Source: Saussurea involucrata
Taxonomy: Eukaryota; Streptophyta; Magnoliopsida; Asterales; Asteraceae
NCBI GenBank assembly: GCA_033807775.1
Contig: CM066313.1
Span: 64,030,484-64,094,483 of the forward strand
Direction of reading: 5' to 3'
DNA length: 64,000 nt
Positions within the stretch are counted from its first letter, which is position 1, and every line of letters starts with the position of its first letter. Positions 35,268-46,313 of this stretch are shown here, piece by piece. The notes below the pieces were generated by a model. That model did no database searches, was not told the DNA's origin, and saw nothing but the letters and a program-made list of their open reading frames with translations. Made by a program: the position numbers and the translations under genes.

Positions 35268-35658
35268 ATATATATAGACACCACCGAGAGGAAGAAAACA
35301 AAGGAGGAAGAAGAGATGAAGTCTAAGATGACTTCACCCTTTTACAAGTGTTTGAGATGTTTGGTGTAGGTGTCGGTGTAATTTTTCCTCAAGCAAGCAT
35401 CTCCTTTTATACTAGAAACCAAGAGAATATCCCATGGAATATTCTTGCAAGTTGGCAATTGGTTGGCATCTTGGCATGCTATAGCATGTGGAACCATATG
35501 AATGCTATAGCATATGGTAGCATGCAAATGTCTTCTACTTGGAGCCCAAAGAAAGATGTGGCTCTAATTAATCCACATTTCTCATGCATCACAACTTGTA
35601 CATCGTGCTTCAAGAATTGCACAACATCTTAAATGAAAAACTTATTTGTTTTTCAACA
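35268..35658 (-). repeat. Copia-1 3' LTR, third fragment (U3)
   Basis: Nearly identical to 40729-41112 (GACACCACCGAGAGGAAG through TTGTTTTTCAACA). It carries two copies of ATGCTATAGCAT about 35 bp apart and, on the minus strand, TATAAAAGG. Confidence 0.92.
35403..35411 (-). promoter_or_regulatory. TATA box of Copia-1 3' LTR
   Basis: TATAAAAGG on the minus strand, with the matching copy at 40857-40865 in the 5' LTR. Its position inside U3, about 250 bp from the LTR start, fits a retrotransposon promoter. Confidence 0.55.
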
Positions 35659-35944
35659 CTCCACCATGATGTGCAAATCTCCTGATGAAAACAGAGCACG
35701 AACGATCTTGAACGAATAGTTGATAGAGATTGACACGAGGTAACCAAATGTATTTTGACCGTGCCGAGCTTCGGCTCAGCCATCACCCGTCAAAGACAAA
35801 AGCAAAAAATCCTCAAGTGTGCAATCTCAATGAAACAAATGAGTTCATCAACTCCAAAAACACGTTCCAAGTAATAACTCCCCAAATATATCGTTTTGTC
35901 ACATGTGGTAATGCCTTCTCTCTCTCGTAATGTGCCCAGTGGCA

Positions 35945-38900
35945 TTAACACAAACGGAGCTGGATCAAGTTTGAGCAATGCCCAAACTTAGCTGGCGGTA
36001 GCGACTTAGTGAACATATCAGCGGCATTGTCGTCTGTCAGGACTTTCTTCAAATAGACAACCTTTGCTTCATGTAATCTAACAAGATATGCATCACGCAC
36101 ATTTGTGTGCTTTGTCCGGGAGATGAAAGCCAAATTAGTTGCCAAATGGATGGCACTCTGATTATCACAGAGAATATGTACGGAAGTTTGCTCGAAGCCC
36201 AAGTCATTTATCAGTTCTTTCAAATAGACCGCTTCCTTTGCAGATTCAACCGCCGCAACAAGTTCAGCTTCTTTGGTCGACAATGCAACAATAGACTGTA
36301 ACTGTGATCTCCAACTGACGGTCGTTCTACCCAAGGTAAATACATAACCGGATGTGGATCTCCAACCAACTCGATCACCTGCATAGTCATAATCACAATA
36401 TCCAACAATTTCACAGTCAATGTGCAAACCAAATATAAGACCATGTTTCTCGGTTCCCTTCAAATATCGGAATGCCGTTTTAACGGCTGCCCAATGTGAT
36501 CGACCCAGATTCGCGATAAACCGACTCACCACTCCAACACAATGTGAGAGATCGGGATGGGTACACACCATGGCATACATGAGACTCCCGACTGCACTAG
36601 CATATGGAACCTTTGACATTTCGGCCTTCTCCTTGTCGTTCTTCGGAGAATTTTCACTTGTAATCTTGATGTGCTTCGGTAGCGGAGTGCTAGACGTCTT
36701 GGCACCATCAACCGCTTTAGATTTTTCTGAATATATGCTCGTTGTGTCAACCTGAGTGTTCGAGACTTTCTGTCCCGCACGATTTCCATGCCTAAAATCT
36801 TCTGCGTCGCGCCAAGATCCTTCATTTCAAATTCTGACTTCAACTTATTTTCCAGACGTTCAATCTCTGACTGGTCCTTGCAGGCAATAAGCATGTCATC
36901 TACATAAAGAAGTAAGTAAGTGAAAATACCACCGCTTTATCTATGATAGACACAAGCATCCTTTTCACTGCGCTCAAATCCCAGAGTGAGCATAAACGAA
37001 TCAAACTTCTTATACCATTGATGAGGGGACTGTTTAAGTCCATAGAGGAACTTCTAGAGCTTACATACATATTCTGGTTTGTTTTCGGAAATGAAACTAT
37101 CAGGTTGCTTCATATAGATAGTTTCCTCCAAGTCTTCATGTAGGAAGGCGGTCTTAACATCTAGCTGTTCTAGCTCTAAATCGTGAATAGCCACGATTGC
37201 TAAAAGAACACGAATAGATGTATGTCTAACAACGGGAGCAAAAATATCGTCATACTCGATACCTTTCCGTTGTGCAAAGCCTTTAGCAACGAGACGAGCC
37301 TTGTACCGATTGTCATCTTTGACTTTGAAAACCCACTTGCAACCAATAACACGGCTGCCCTTCGGCAATGGACATAAGTCCCAGGTGTTGTTCTTCAAGA
37401 GAGCTTCCATATCTTCTTGCATGGCACCTAGCCATTTTGAACTTTGGGTTGAGGCCAATGCCTCCTTTACATCAAGCGGCTCTTCTTTCCCTGCATGCAA
37501 AGCAAACTCCAGCTGATCTTTAAAACTCATGTTAGCAAAATCCCAATCTCCATACCTATTCGGTGGATGAATAGTCCTTTGACTACCCCTGGTAGGTGCA
37601 GTAACTTGGATTGTGTCGCCATGGTCTCCACCATCATTCAGAATCTGTTCTTCAGAATCACTAGTAGAAGTCATTGGCGGAATGACTTCTTTAACATCAA
37701 CTGGTGATTCTAGAACAATATAAGGAACGAATGAAATGGGATTATTAGGACTGGCTACTGGCTGCACATCATCGGCAGTCGGAGCAACAGTAGTGACGAC
37801 TTCCGAATTTTGAGAGGACTGAGGATCATGTGACTTTAACACCACCGATTCATCAAAAGTGACGTGTCGAGAATGAATCACCTTACGAGTCAAGGGGTTC
37901 CAGATTCGGTAACCCTTGATACCATCTGTATAGCCGAGAAAGGATCCTTTGGTGGCTTTAGGATCCAACTTGTCTTGGCCTGAAACGTGAACGTAAACAG
38001 GACAACCAAATACACGTATGTATTTCAAACAGATGTTTCTTTTACCTCTACAAACCTCTTCCAAAATCTTTCCCCCGATGGCCAAACAAGGTAACCTGTT
38101 AACAATGTGCACCACTGTGTGCAGTGCTTCGGCCAAGAAAATTTTGGGGAACTCCGATGTCGACAACATACATCGGACCTTTTCAAGCAAAGTCCTATTC
38201 ATCCGTTCGGCTACCCCATTAGATTGAGGATCGCTCGGAGTGGTGTAGTGACGGTGGATTCCTTTACGCGAACAAAAGTCCTTGAGGTTACCACTAGTAA
38301 ACTCTCCACTGTTGTCAGATCTAAGCACTTTCAACTTCTTGCCAGTCTCGACCTCTACTCGTGCCAACCAAGTCTTGAAAGTATCAAAGACATCTCACTT
38401 GAACTTTAACACATACACCCAAAGCTTATGTGAGAAATCATTAATAAACGAAACAAAATATTTACCTCCATTGAGGGACGGAGTACTGGATGGTCCCTAG
38501 ACATCTGTATGAACATAATAGAGGATTCCTTTAGTGTTGTGTTTTCCAACACCAAAAGAAACACGTGTTTGCTTTCCTTTGACACATCCCGAATAAAACT
38601 CCAGGCTAGCAGGAACAGAGACTTTAATGAGTTTTCGCTTGCGCAAAATCTCCAAGTTCTTCTCGGATGTGTGACCCAAACGAAGATGCCATAAGCGAGC
38701 ACCATCAAGATTCTGAGAAATGTCGGCCACACACGATTTAGAAGAAATAGTCTAGCCAATCAAATGGAAAAGATTATTTTCCGCCCGTTCGCCTTTCATT
38801 ACAATAATACTCCCTCTGGAGATGCGCAAACTCCCGTCATCGATTCGAATGTTGCATCCCAATTTGGACAGTTGTCCAACAGAGATCAAGGAACGAGTCA

Positions 38901-40042
38901 TGGATGGAACAAATTTGACATTATTTAATGTCCGAATACACCCATCAAACATCTTGATCCGCACAGTATCGATACCTTGAGTGACACACGAAGTACTGTT
39001 TCCCATGTAATTACTGTTACCTTTAACTTTTTCAAAGGTAGAGAAACAGTTCCGGAATGGTGTCATGTGGCAAGATGCCCCGGTATCTAACACCCATCGC
39101 CTGTCTCCTTGCGGTGGTGTAACTATGGCAGAGAAGCCATCTTGCTCCTCTTCGGTTGCAACGGCTGAGGTGTACGCATTGTCTTTGTTTTTAAGACTCG
39201 GACAGTCCTTCACCCAATGACCAGGCTTGTGGCAATAATTACAGTTGCCACGCGTCTTTGATTTCCCTCGAGAACCAGGTCGGCGAGACGGAGAGCGCCC
39301 ACGGTTTCTTCCTTTTGAAGACTGTTGATCGTCTCGGCCTCTGTCAGCAAATAGGCCTTGACTGTAGCTGTTCTCTCTGGGATTGTTACCGATTCGCATC
39401 TGAATTCGTTGATCTTCAGAAATCATTCATGTTTTCACATCAGACAAAGAAAGAGTTTATCTTCCATAAATAAAACTATTAGTGAATTGGGAATATTTCT
39501 CGGGAAGTGAATACAATAGGATCATAGCGAGTGCTTCTTCATCTTTTGCAAGAAGTGCATCTGTTGCCTTTAACTTCATTATGATGTCTTCGAATTCGGT
39601 CATGTGCGCTTTAATTGTTGTGCCTTCCTTCATTTTGAAGAAGAAGCACGACCGCATTAGTAACAATCTGTTGGTCAATGTTTTCTTGAGATATAGATTC
39701 TCAAGCTTGCTCCAAATACCTGCAGCTGTCTTTTCAGACACAATCTCAGATATAACATTATCTCCCATAGCCATTTACAAAGTAGTAAATGCTCATGCTT
39801 CCATATTTTAGCCTTAAGGTCAGACATATTAGGGTCTAACTCATCTTTAGTAAATACTACGGGATGGACTCCATTTTTCCTAAGTGTCGCGGATGTTGTG
39901 AACTGCCATTTACCAAAGTCACCGTCCCCATTCCAAGTCTGTATACGAATCCCAGCCCCGGACGAATTAAAGGTACCTTCTTGGTACGGCTTTTGGGACT
40001 GGTTTGAGGGAACGGCACCAAAGGGTTTTCTACTTCAGCCAT
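35945..40042 (-). pseudogene. Copia-1 gag-pol polyprotein, multiply frameshifted
   Basis: Reading leftward from ATG 40042: gag (to about 39457), CCHC knuckle CNYCHKPGHWVKDC and protease DTGASCHMT (39426-38752), pre-integrase HLRLGHTSEKNLEIL (38730-38497), integrase with RSDNSGEF and QSNGVAERMNRTL, then the linker and the first half of RT with FAPVVRHTSIRVLL and QLDVKTAFLH (38367-37054), RT second half with LLYVDDMLIA (about 36930-36526), and RNase H (36619-35945). The catalytic integrase D and E and the RT YVDD are present, but the frame changes at least four times. TAG at 38497-38499 falls where the family has Trp (DVWGPS). APVVRHTSIRVLL is typical of the Tork/Tnt1 group. Confidence 0.9.
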
Positions 40043-40108
40043 AGATAAAACAAAATGTGCAAACTAGTTTATGTATATTTTCTACACAAACCCAATTCTA
40101 GATCCGAA

Positions 40109-40120
40109 GCTCTGATACCA
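40109..40120 (-). promoter_or_regulatory. Copia-1 primer-binding site
   Basis: TGGTATCAGAGC on the minus strand, two bases inside the 5' LTR and complementary to the 3' end of initiator methionine tRNA, the usual Copia primer. Confidence 0.85.
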
Positions 40121-40122
40121 AT

Positions 40123-41112
40123 TGTTAGGAAAAATTTATCGTGCCAAAAATACGAGAACCTCACAAATGATTTCTAAGGTCCCAAAACGAGTAGAAATCC
40201 AAGTGCACAATAAACCCAACAATAAATGCGGATAACAATAATCTAGATGTTGCACAGTAATTCTCTAACGTAGAAAATAAACCCACACAAGATGTATATA
40301 TATACGTATAGATAAAAACGATGAAAACGTTATTATCTATAAATATATATAGCGATATATATATAAGTGTATATATATCGACGATATATATATAAGTGTA
40401 TATATATCGACGATATATATATAAGTGTATATATATCGACGATATATATATATAAACCTACCAATGAGAGAGAGCAAGAATATTATTACCAACCGGGAGA
40501 GATTACAACGTGTTATCGAGATTTTCTAGATCAACTAATTAGCAACCAAAATCTTCCTCGATATATATATATATATATATATAGGGGCTCCTTCTTTTGT
40601 TAACCAGTGCATATATGCACATCAGGCAATTGTAATATGTGCATATATGCAATGCCCGATGTGCATATATGCACATCATGAAAAAGTTAACAAAAGAAGG
40701 AGACCCTATATATATATATATATATATAGACATCACCGAGAGGAAGAAAACAAAGGAGGAAGAAGAGATGAAGTCTAAGATGACTTCACCCTTTTACAAG
40801 TGTTTGAGATGTTTGGTGTAGGTGTGTTGGTGTAATTTTTCCTCAAGCAATCATCTCCTTTTATAGTAGAAACCAAGAGAATATCCCATGGAATATTCTT
40901 GCAAGTTGGCAATTGGTTGGCAACTTGGCATGCTATAGCATGTGGAACCATATGAATGCTATAGCATATGGTAGCATGCAAATGTCTTCTACTTGTAGCC
41001 CAAAGAAAGATGTGGCTCTAATTAATCCACATTTCTCATGCATCACAACTTGTACATCGTGCTTCGAGAATTGCACAACATCTTAAATGAAAAACTTATT
41101 TGTTTTTCAACA
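40123..41112 (-). repeat. Copia-1 5' LTR
   Basis: 990 bp, TGTTAGGAAAA...TTTTTCAACA on the plus strand. It includes a nested 123-bp mini-element at 40584-40706, three tandem TATATATATCGACGATA-type units at about 40350-40450, two ATGCTATAGCAT motifs near 40930-40970 and TATAAAAGG (minus) at 40857-40865. Confidence 0.92.
40584..40706. mobile_element. 123-bp minimal MITE of the Mutator-like family
   Basis: The left end GGGGCTCCTTCTTTTGTTAACC is inverted at the right end (reverse complement GGGTCTCCTTCTTTTGTTAAC). The ends match those of the 9.5 kb element and both sit in (TA)n. Between the TIRs there is little but three CATATATG-core palindromes (GTGCATATATGCAC twice, GTGCATATATGCAA once). A truncated copy lies at 5653-5744. 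Confidence 0.88.
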
Positions 41113-41117
41113 ATTTA

Positions 41118-41527
41118 TGTTACAATACATGTTCAATGATCACTGAACAGACTCAGTAATGATCGCTGAAACTGAAGCAATTTAATCAAATAGTCTTAAG
41201 TAAATTTCACTAAGTATAAATAATCATCATCAAATCATTGAGAGAGTTTGGATCAACATAATTTATATTTAATCGACCCAAAATAGCCAAAAACAAAGTC
41301 TAAGTAATGATTTTAAGAATATCTTAATTTGTTTTATATTAAAACGCTTATTTTGTGATACTACTGTCAAAAAACGTTGGGTCCGTCATTCAACTAAAAG
41401 ATGTTATCTTATGAGAAATGAGTTATGTATTTCAATTAGATGGTATTTCTAAGATAGTTTTTTTCGTTTAAAAAGATAATTATTCGTGTAAGTCTTTGAT
41501 TTGGTTCTTTTTTGGAGGGACTATCAC
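41118..41527. other. AT-rich spacer between Copia-1 and Copia-2
   Basis: It resumes the sequence interrupted at 21579. No gene or element is recognised. Confidence 0.4.
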
Positions 41528-41669
41528 GATAGTGTAGCTTAGAAAAGAGATAGTTGGTGGTTGTTAAGAAGTTAGTTGGATGTTAGAATTCTGTTATGAT
41601 GATGTCATCAATCGCTTCTCTTTTGTATAAATAACTTTGTATCTCATTTCTTACATAATAAGAAAATAC

Positions 41670-41713
<44 letters not shown>

Positions 41714-41740
41714 TTCTCTCTCTACCTTTCTATCTTTCCT
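41528..41740 (+). repeat. Copia-2 5' LTR
   Basis: About 213 bp with TATA box TATAAATA at 41626-41633 and a (CT)n run at about 41675-41710 near its 3' end. Confidence 0.85.
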
Positions 41741-41901
41741 ATTATGGTATCAGAGCTTAGGCTCTCTCTCTCTCTTCTGCAATTCTTCTTCAGATATGAT
41801 ATTCTTCTTCTGTGTTCTTTAAAGTTTACTTTTCTTAAAAGATGACAGAAGCTACTTAAGAGAGAAATTCTAATAACAACAACTCTTTTGTTATTCCAAA
41901 T

Positions 41902-42546
41902 ATGACAAACTTCATGACTATGAAGTTGAATGGTGAAAACTTTTTGTGTTGGAAACATCAATTGCTAGCTGTTTTTAAGACTCTAGGGTTGGAAAAACAT
42001 ATTGATCAGATGTATGTTCCTCCTTCTACTCCTTCAGAAAGTGTTGAAAGATGGAAGAAAGAGGATAATTTTGTATCGGTATGTATCAATTCAACTCTTG
42101 ATGCTTCTATTGCTCATCTTGCAATAGACACTAGATCTGCTTCTGATTTGTTGAAAGTGATTGAAGATACTTATTTACAACAAGCTTATGCCAAAAAGTC
42201 TCAATTAAAAACTGAGTTTCAGAATATTAAGCAAGGAAATAACTCAATAGCTACATATTGTGATTCAATAAAACACATATGTGATGCTTTGAGGTCAATT
42301 GGTGAAAATGTAACTGAATCAGATCTGGTGCTGCAAACTCTTATTGGATTGAACACAAGTTACAATACTTTTGTTTTAAATGTTGAAAATTCAGAAGTGC
42401 AACCTAGTTTTGCACAACTTCGATCTAGATTACTCTTGTATGAACAAAGAATGAATCATCAACAATCAGAGGTTGTTACTGTTTCTGCCATGTCTGCTCT
42501 GAAGATAGGAGACTCTCTTCCAAATAATAGTCTCAAAGAACCATAA
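41902..42546 (+). CDS. Copia-2 gag (UBN2-type), ends at premature TAA
   Basis: A 214-codon frame with the usual plant Copia gag layout: MKLNGENFLCWKHQLL near the start and HLAIDTRSASDLLKVIEDTY in the middle, then IGLNTSYNTFV and LRSRLLLYEQR. The product would form the virus-like particle in the cytoplasm. The frame ends at TAA 42544-42546, about 20 bases before a CCHC knuckle (CQIC). A one-base change then shifts the knuckle into another frame (GHFADKC). So gag and the rest of the polyprotein are separated by a stop and a frameshift. Confidence 0.88.
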   Translation: MTNFMTMKLNGENFLCWKHQLLAVFKTLGLEKHIDQMYVPPSTPSESVERWKKEDNFVSVCINSTLDASIAHLAIDTRSASDLLKVIEDTYLQQAYAKKSQLKTEFQNIKQGNNSIATYCDSIKHICDALRSIGENVTESDLVLQTLIGLNTSYNTFVLNVENSEVQPSFAQLRSRLLLYEQRMNHQQSEVVTVSAMSALKIGDSLPNNSLKEP

Positions 42547-42566
42547 ATTAGTGTTATCTGTCAGAT

Positions 42567-44630
42567 TTGTCGAAACAGGGGCACTTTGCAGATAAGTGCT
42601 ATTATCGATATTCAGAAAGCAATCAAGGAGGAGAAAGGTATCGATATTCAGAAGGCAATCAAGGAGGAGAAAGGTGGAATGATATCTCTCGAAATCGAAA
42701 TAGAGGAAATGGACGATTTGCTGATAGAAATCGTTTTAGAGGAAATCGATCTGGAATAAATTTTAATGGAAATCGCTTTAATCCAATGGCTATGGCTACT
42801 GGAAGTCGATATGGAGGAAGTCAGCAGCCGCCACATTTTTCTCAAGGTCAAACAGGTTATTTTGTGGGCACCGAATCAGGTCAATCATATGGACCATATG
42901 AATTCAATCAATTTAGGCCGAACATCCATCAGCAACAATCGCTTAGGCCTGACTACTCCCATGTTAATTCTGGACAGTATGGAAATTCAAATGGACCTGT
43001 TAATACTAGGCATGGTTCTGAGGCTTTTTCAGCTGAGTTTGGACCTGCACATTTTAATAAATGGGCAAAACAATATGGTACTTCGGCAAATTTTTCTAAT
43101 ACGTGTGCTATGATTGATTCTTGGATTCCTGATTCGGGTGCTACTACACACATGACACCAAATCCAAATCTTGTACAAGGCGTTGTTGCTTATACCGGGT
43201 CTGAAAGAGTGGTTGTAGGTAATGGACAATCTCTTTGCATCTCACATATTGGTCATGCATTCATTTTTCTTCCTAAATGTCGTCTTGTGCTTAAATGTGT
43301 CCTAATTGTACCTGAGCTTACTCGAAACTTATTATCTATTTGTCAATCAGTGGCCGATAATCCTCTAACTGTTAAGTTCTCATGTTTTGGTCTTTCTATT
43401 CAGACTCCAATGGGAACTTTATCCACCACATTTTGCATAGACATGGGAGCCTCTATTCACCCACTACCGCAATGTGTATCTCTTCAGATTTGTGGCATAC
43501 TCGTCTCGGTCATCCATCCAACTATGCGCTTCAAAAACTTTGTGTTCTGTTTGATTCAAATAAAGTGAATACAAATTGTAGTGCTTGTAGCATGTCTAAA
43601 AGTACTAGATTACCATTTCCGTTCACAATTATCTAAGTGAATATCCTTTGCATTTAATACATTCGGATATTTGGGGTCCTTCTCCCGTTGTTTCTCGTAC
43701 CAGGTTTCGTTATTTCATCCCTTTTATAGACGACTATAGTCGTTTTACATGGCTATATCCATTATCCATTCGATCTTAAGCCTATGATTCATTTTGTCAT
43801 TTTAAAGCTCATGTTGAAGATTTATTTTCAACAAAAATCAAACAATTTCAATGTGATGGGGCCCCTGAATTAACAAAAGGACCTTTACGATACGAGTCCG
43901 GAATTTCTATTCGAATTTCATGTCCATATACTCCACAACAAAATGGAGTTGTCAAACGTAAAAATCGACATTTGTCCGAAATAGCTCGAGCTTTATTAAT
44001 TCATTCTTCTTTACCAAAATCTTTTTGGTATGATGCGTATGCTACTTCGGCCTTTTTAATTAATCGGTTACCGTCTAAAAATCTGTCTCACATGTCTCCA
44101 TTTCAGCTTCTATTCAATCAATCACCGGATTATGGTTATTTGCGCACATTTGGATGCCTATGTTATCCGTTTCTTGGTTCTACTCGTCAAGATAAACTCT
44201 CTCCGAAATCTGTGCCTTGTATTTTTCTCGGGTATGCTCCTCATCACAAAGGATATCTCTGTTATGATGCTTGTTCATCCATCACATATACATCAAGACA
44301 AGTTCAATTTCATGAATATGTTTTTCCATCTATCCATTATGAATCTTCTACTACTCCATCCATGGGTAGTTTACCATCATCAATCAAATTCCATGCACGA
44401 AACAAAATCTTATTCTCACATGTCTCCTATCTTGAACTTTTCTCCTTCGTCCCTGACTCTAAATATTCCATCAAGTCTTCCTTCTCATCCTATGGTCACT
44501 CGTACTCGTGATCATACACGTCGTCCTAAACAATTTCCCGATCATGTTGTTTATAATGCTCAAACTCAATTTGTTCCAAATTCTGAACCTCAGAAGTTTT
44601 TCCCAAGTACAAGAATGACTTGTATGGTGG
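42567..44630 (+). pseudogene. Copia-2 nucleocapsid-protease-integrase part, frameshifted
   Basis: GHFADKC (knuckle half) opens a Gly/Arg/Gln-rich spacer containing tandem YRYSEGNQGGERW-like units. Protease follows with PDSGATTHMTP (about 43128-43160), then in another frame the pre-integrase WHTRLGHPSNYALQ (about 43490-43530). Integrase has IHSDIWGPSP, QCDGAPEL and PYTPQQNGVVKRKNRHL. The last should carry the catalytic Glu (VERKNRH) but has Lys. A TAA at about 43777 also interrupts it (after IRS). Further frame changes occur near 43637, 44400 and 44625. Confidence 0.85.
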
Positions 44631-44636
44631 GATGCT

Positions 44637-46130
44637 ATGAGAGAAAAAATGACCACACTCCACTCTGACAAAACTTGGGTATTAGTTGCACCTCCTTTCG
44701 GTGCAAATATAGTTGGATGTAAGTGGGTATACAAAATCAAGCGACATCCGGATGGTTCTATTAGTTGCTACAAGGCTCGCTTGGTAGCCAAAGGCTTTTT
44801 TCAAACCGAGGGTATTGATTATACCCAAACTTTTAGTCCCGTTGTTAAACCCACAACGGTTCGGTTGGTTGTATCAGTTGCATATTCTCGAGGATGGGAT
44901 ATAAGGCAAGTTGATGTGAATAATGCCTTTTTACACGGAGATCATACGGAGACAGTTTTTATGGCTCAACCACAAGGTTTTGTTGATACTACTCGACCTA
45001 ATCATGTGTGCTTACATAAGAAAGCACTCTACGCCTTGAAGCAAGCACCTCGTGCATGGTTTGCAAAGCTATCTCATACGTTGCTTACCTTGGGGTTTAA
45101 ACAATGCGTCTCCGATACATCCTTGTTCGTTTATTCCATATCCGATATTCTAACCTATGTCTTGGTGTATGTAGATGATGTGATCATTACAGCAAATTCT
45201 TCGGTGTTTGTCTCCGACTTGATTAAACAATTGAATGCTAAATTTGCCTTAAAAGATTTGGGTCAACTCAATTATTTCTTGGGAGTGCAAACCGAGTTCT
45301 CAAATAAAGGCCTTCATTTGTCTCAAGAAATATATCTTCTTGATTTGTTGAAGAAAACGGGGTTAAGTGATTGTAAGCCGATTTCGTCTCCCGTCTCACC
45401 CGGTAGACAATTATCACGATTTTCGGGAATTCCACTCTCAGATCCAATTTTATATCGTAGTATCGTGTGTGCTTTACAATACCTTGCAATTACTCGGCCA
45501 GAAATTGCTTATGCGGTTAGCAAAGTTTCTCAATTTTTACAAACACTGACACATCGACATTGGGAAGCCGTTAAAAGAATTTTACGGTATTTACGAGGTA
45601 CGAGTTCACATGGGTTATTAATTCAAAAATCCTCTTCTTTTGAGATGCATGCGTATTCCGATGCCGATTGGGCCGGATGTTCGAATGATAGAAGATCAAC
45701 TAGTGGGTATTGTATTTTTCTTGGACCCAATTTGATTAGTTGGAGTTCGAAGAAACAACACATTGTGGCTCGATCAAGTACGGAATCCGAATATCATGCA
45801 TTGGCCCTTGCATCTACCGAATTATGTTGGCTTCAGTCTTTAATAACAGAGTTACAATTACGGCTCAATTGTGTACCGACGATGTGGTGTGATAATATTG
45901 GAGCAACCTACTTGGCTATTAATCCGGTTTTTCATCAACGAACCAATCATATGGAAATTGATCTTCATTTCATCCGAGACATGATAATTGCCAATCAATT
46001 ACATATTCGGTATGTTCCAACGGTCGTTCAAATTGCTGACATCTTAACCAAATATTTAACTTCTACTCGTTTCTCTACTTTCAAGTCCAAGCTTCGCATC
46101 GTTCCACGTGTTTCACTTGCGGGGGGATGA
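44637..46130 (+). CDS. Copia-2 reverse transcriptase-RNase H, open frame
   Basis: An uninterrupted 497-codon frame. RT motifs in order: GCKWVYKIKRHPDGS, YKARLVAKGF, DYTQTFSPVVKPTTVRL, RQVDVNNAFLHGD, KALYALKQAPRAW, and the catalytic YVDDVIITAN. RNase H follows with YSDADWAGCSNDRRSTSGY, SRSSTESEYHAL-type residues and the CDNIGATYLAINPVFHQRT block, ending close to the polypurine tract. The first Met is not the natural start, since the frame is the tail of a polyprotein. Only this part of Copia-2 has stayed open. Confidence 0.9.
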   Translation: MREKMTTLHSDKTWVLVAPPFGANIVGCKWVYKIKRHPDGSISCYKARLVAKGFFQTEGIDYTQTFSPVVKPTTVRLVVSVAYSRGWDIRQVDVNNAFLHGDHTETVFMAQPQGFVDTTRPNHVCLHKKALYALKQAPRAWFAKLSHTLLTLGFKQCVSDTSLFVYSISDILTYVLVYVDDVIITANSSVFVSDLIKQLNAKFALKDLGQLNYFLGVQTEFSNKGLHLSQEIYLLDLLKKTGLSDCKPISSPVSPGRQLSRFSGIPLSDPILYRSIVCALQYLAITRPEIAYAVSKVSQFLQTLTHRHWEAVKRILRYLRGTSSHGLLIQKSSSFEMHAYSDADWAGCSNDRRSTSGYCIFLGPNLISWSSKKQHIVARSSTESEYHALALASTELCWLQSLITELQLRLNCVPTMWCDNIGATYLAINPVFHQRTNHMEIDLHFIRDMIIANQLHIRYVPTVVQIADILTKYLTSTRFSTFKSKLRIVPRVSLAGG

Positions 46131-46313
46131 TAGTGTAGCTTAGAAAAAAGATAGTTGGTGGTTGTTAAGAAGTTATTTGGTTGTTTGAATTCTGTTATGA
46201 TGATGTCATCAATCCCTTCTCTTTTGTATAAATAACTTTGTATCTCATTTCTTACATAATAAGAAAATAAGAATTCTCGCTCTCTTTTCTTTTCTCTCTC
46301 TACCTTTCTATCT
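46128..46313 (+). repeat. Copia-2 3' LTR
   Basis: About 186 bp, beginning TGATAGTGTAGC directly after the polypurine tract. The right end is blurred by a T-rich junction. Confidence 0.8.

Larger units (their letters stand above)
21580..41112 (-). mobile_element. Copia-1, Tork/Tnt1-like LTR retrotransposon with nested insertions
   Basis: The 5' LTR is intact at 40123-41112. The 3' LTR is split into 21580-21878, 31412-31625 and about 35268-35658. The host duplication ATTTA stands at 21575-21579 and 41113-41117, proving that both outer ends belong to one insertion. A primer-binding site TGGTATCAGAGC is the reverse of 40109-40120, two bases inside the 5' LTR. The polypurine side lies at 35659 onward. 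Without the two nested elements in the 3' LTR (about 9.5 and 3.6 kb) and the 123-bp one in the 5' LTR, the element would be about 6.2 kb. The polyprotein is multiply broken. Confidence 0.92.
41528..46313 (+). mobile_element. Copia-2, short-LTR Copia retrotransposon
   Basis: Short LTRs at 41528-41740 and 46128-46313 share GATAGTGTAGCTTAGAAAA, TATGATGATGTCATCAAT and TTTTGTATAAATAAC. They differ mainly in the length of a CT run. The primer-binding site TGGTATCAGAGC is at 41745-41756 and the polypurine tract GCGGGGGGATGA at 46118-46129 overlaps the end of pol. Total length about 4.8 kb, typical of Ale/Retrofit-like Copia. The extreme LTR ends and the target duplication could not be settled, perhaps because a LINE-like piece abuts the right end. 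Confidence 0.9.
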
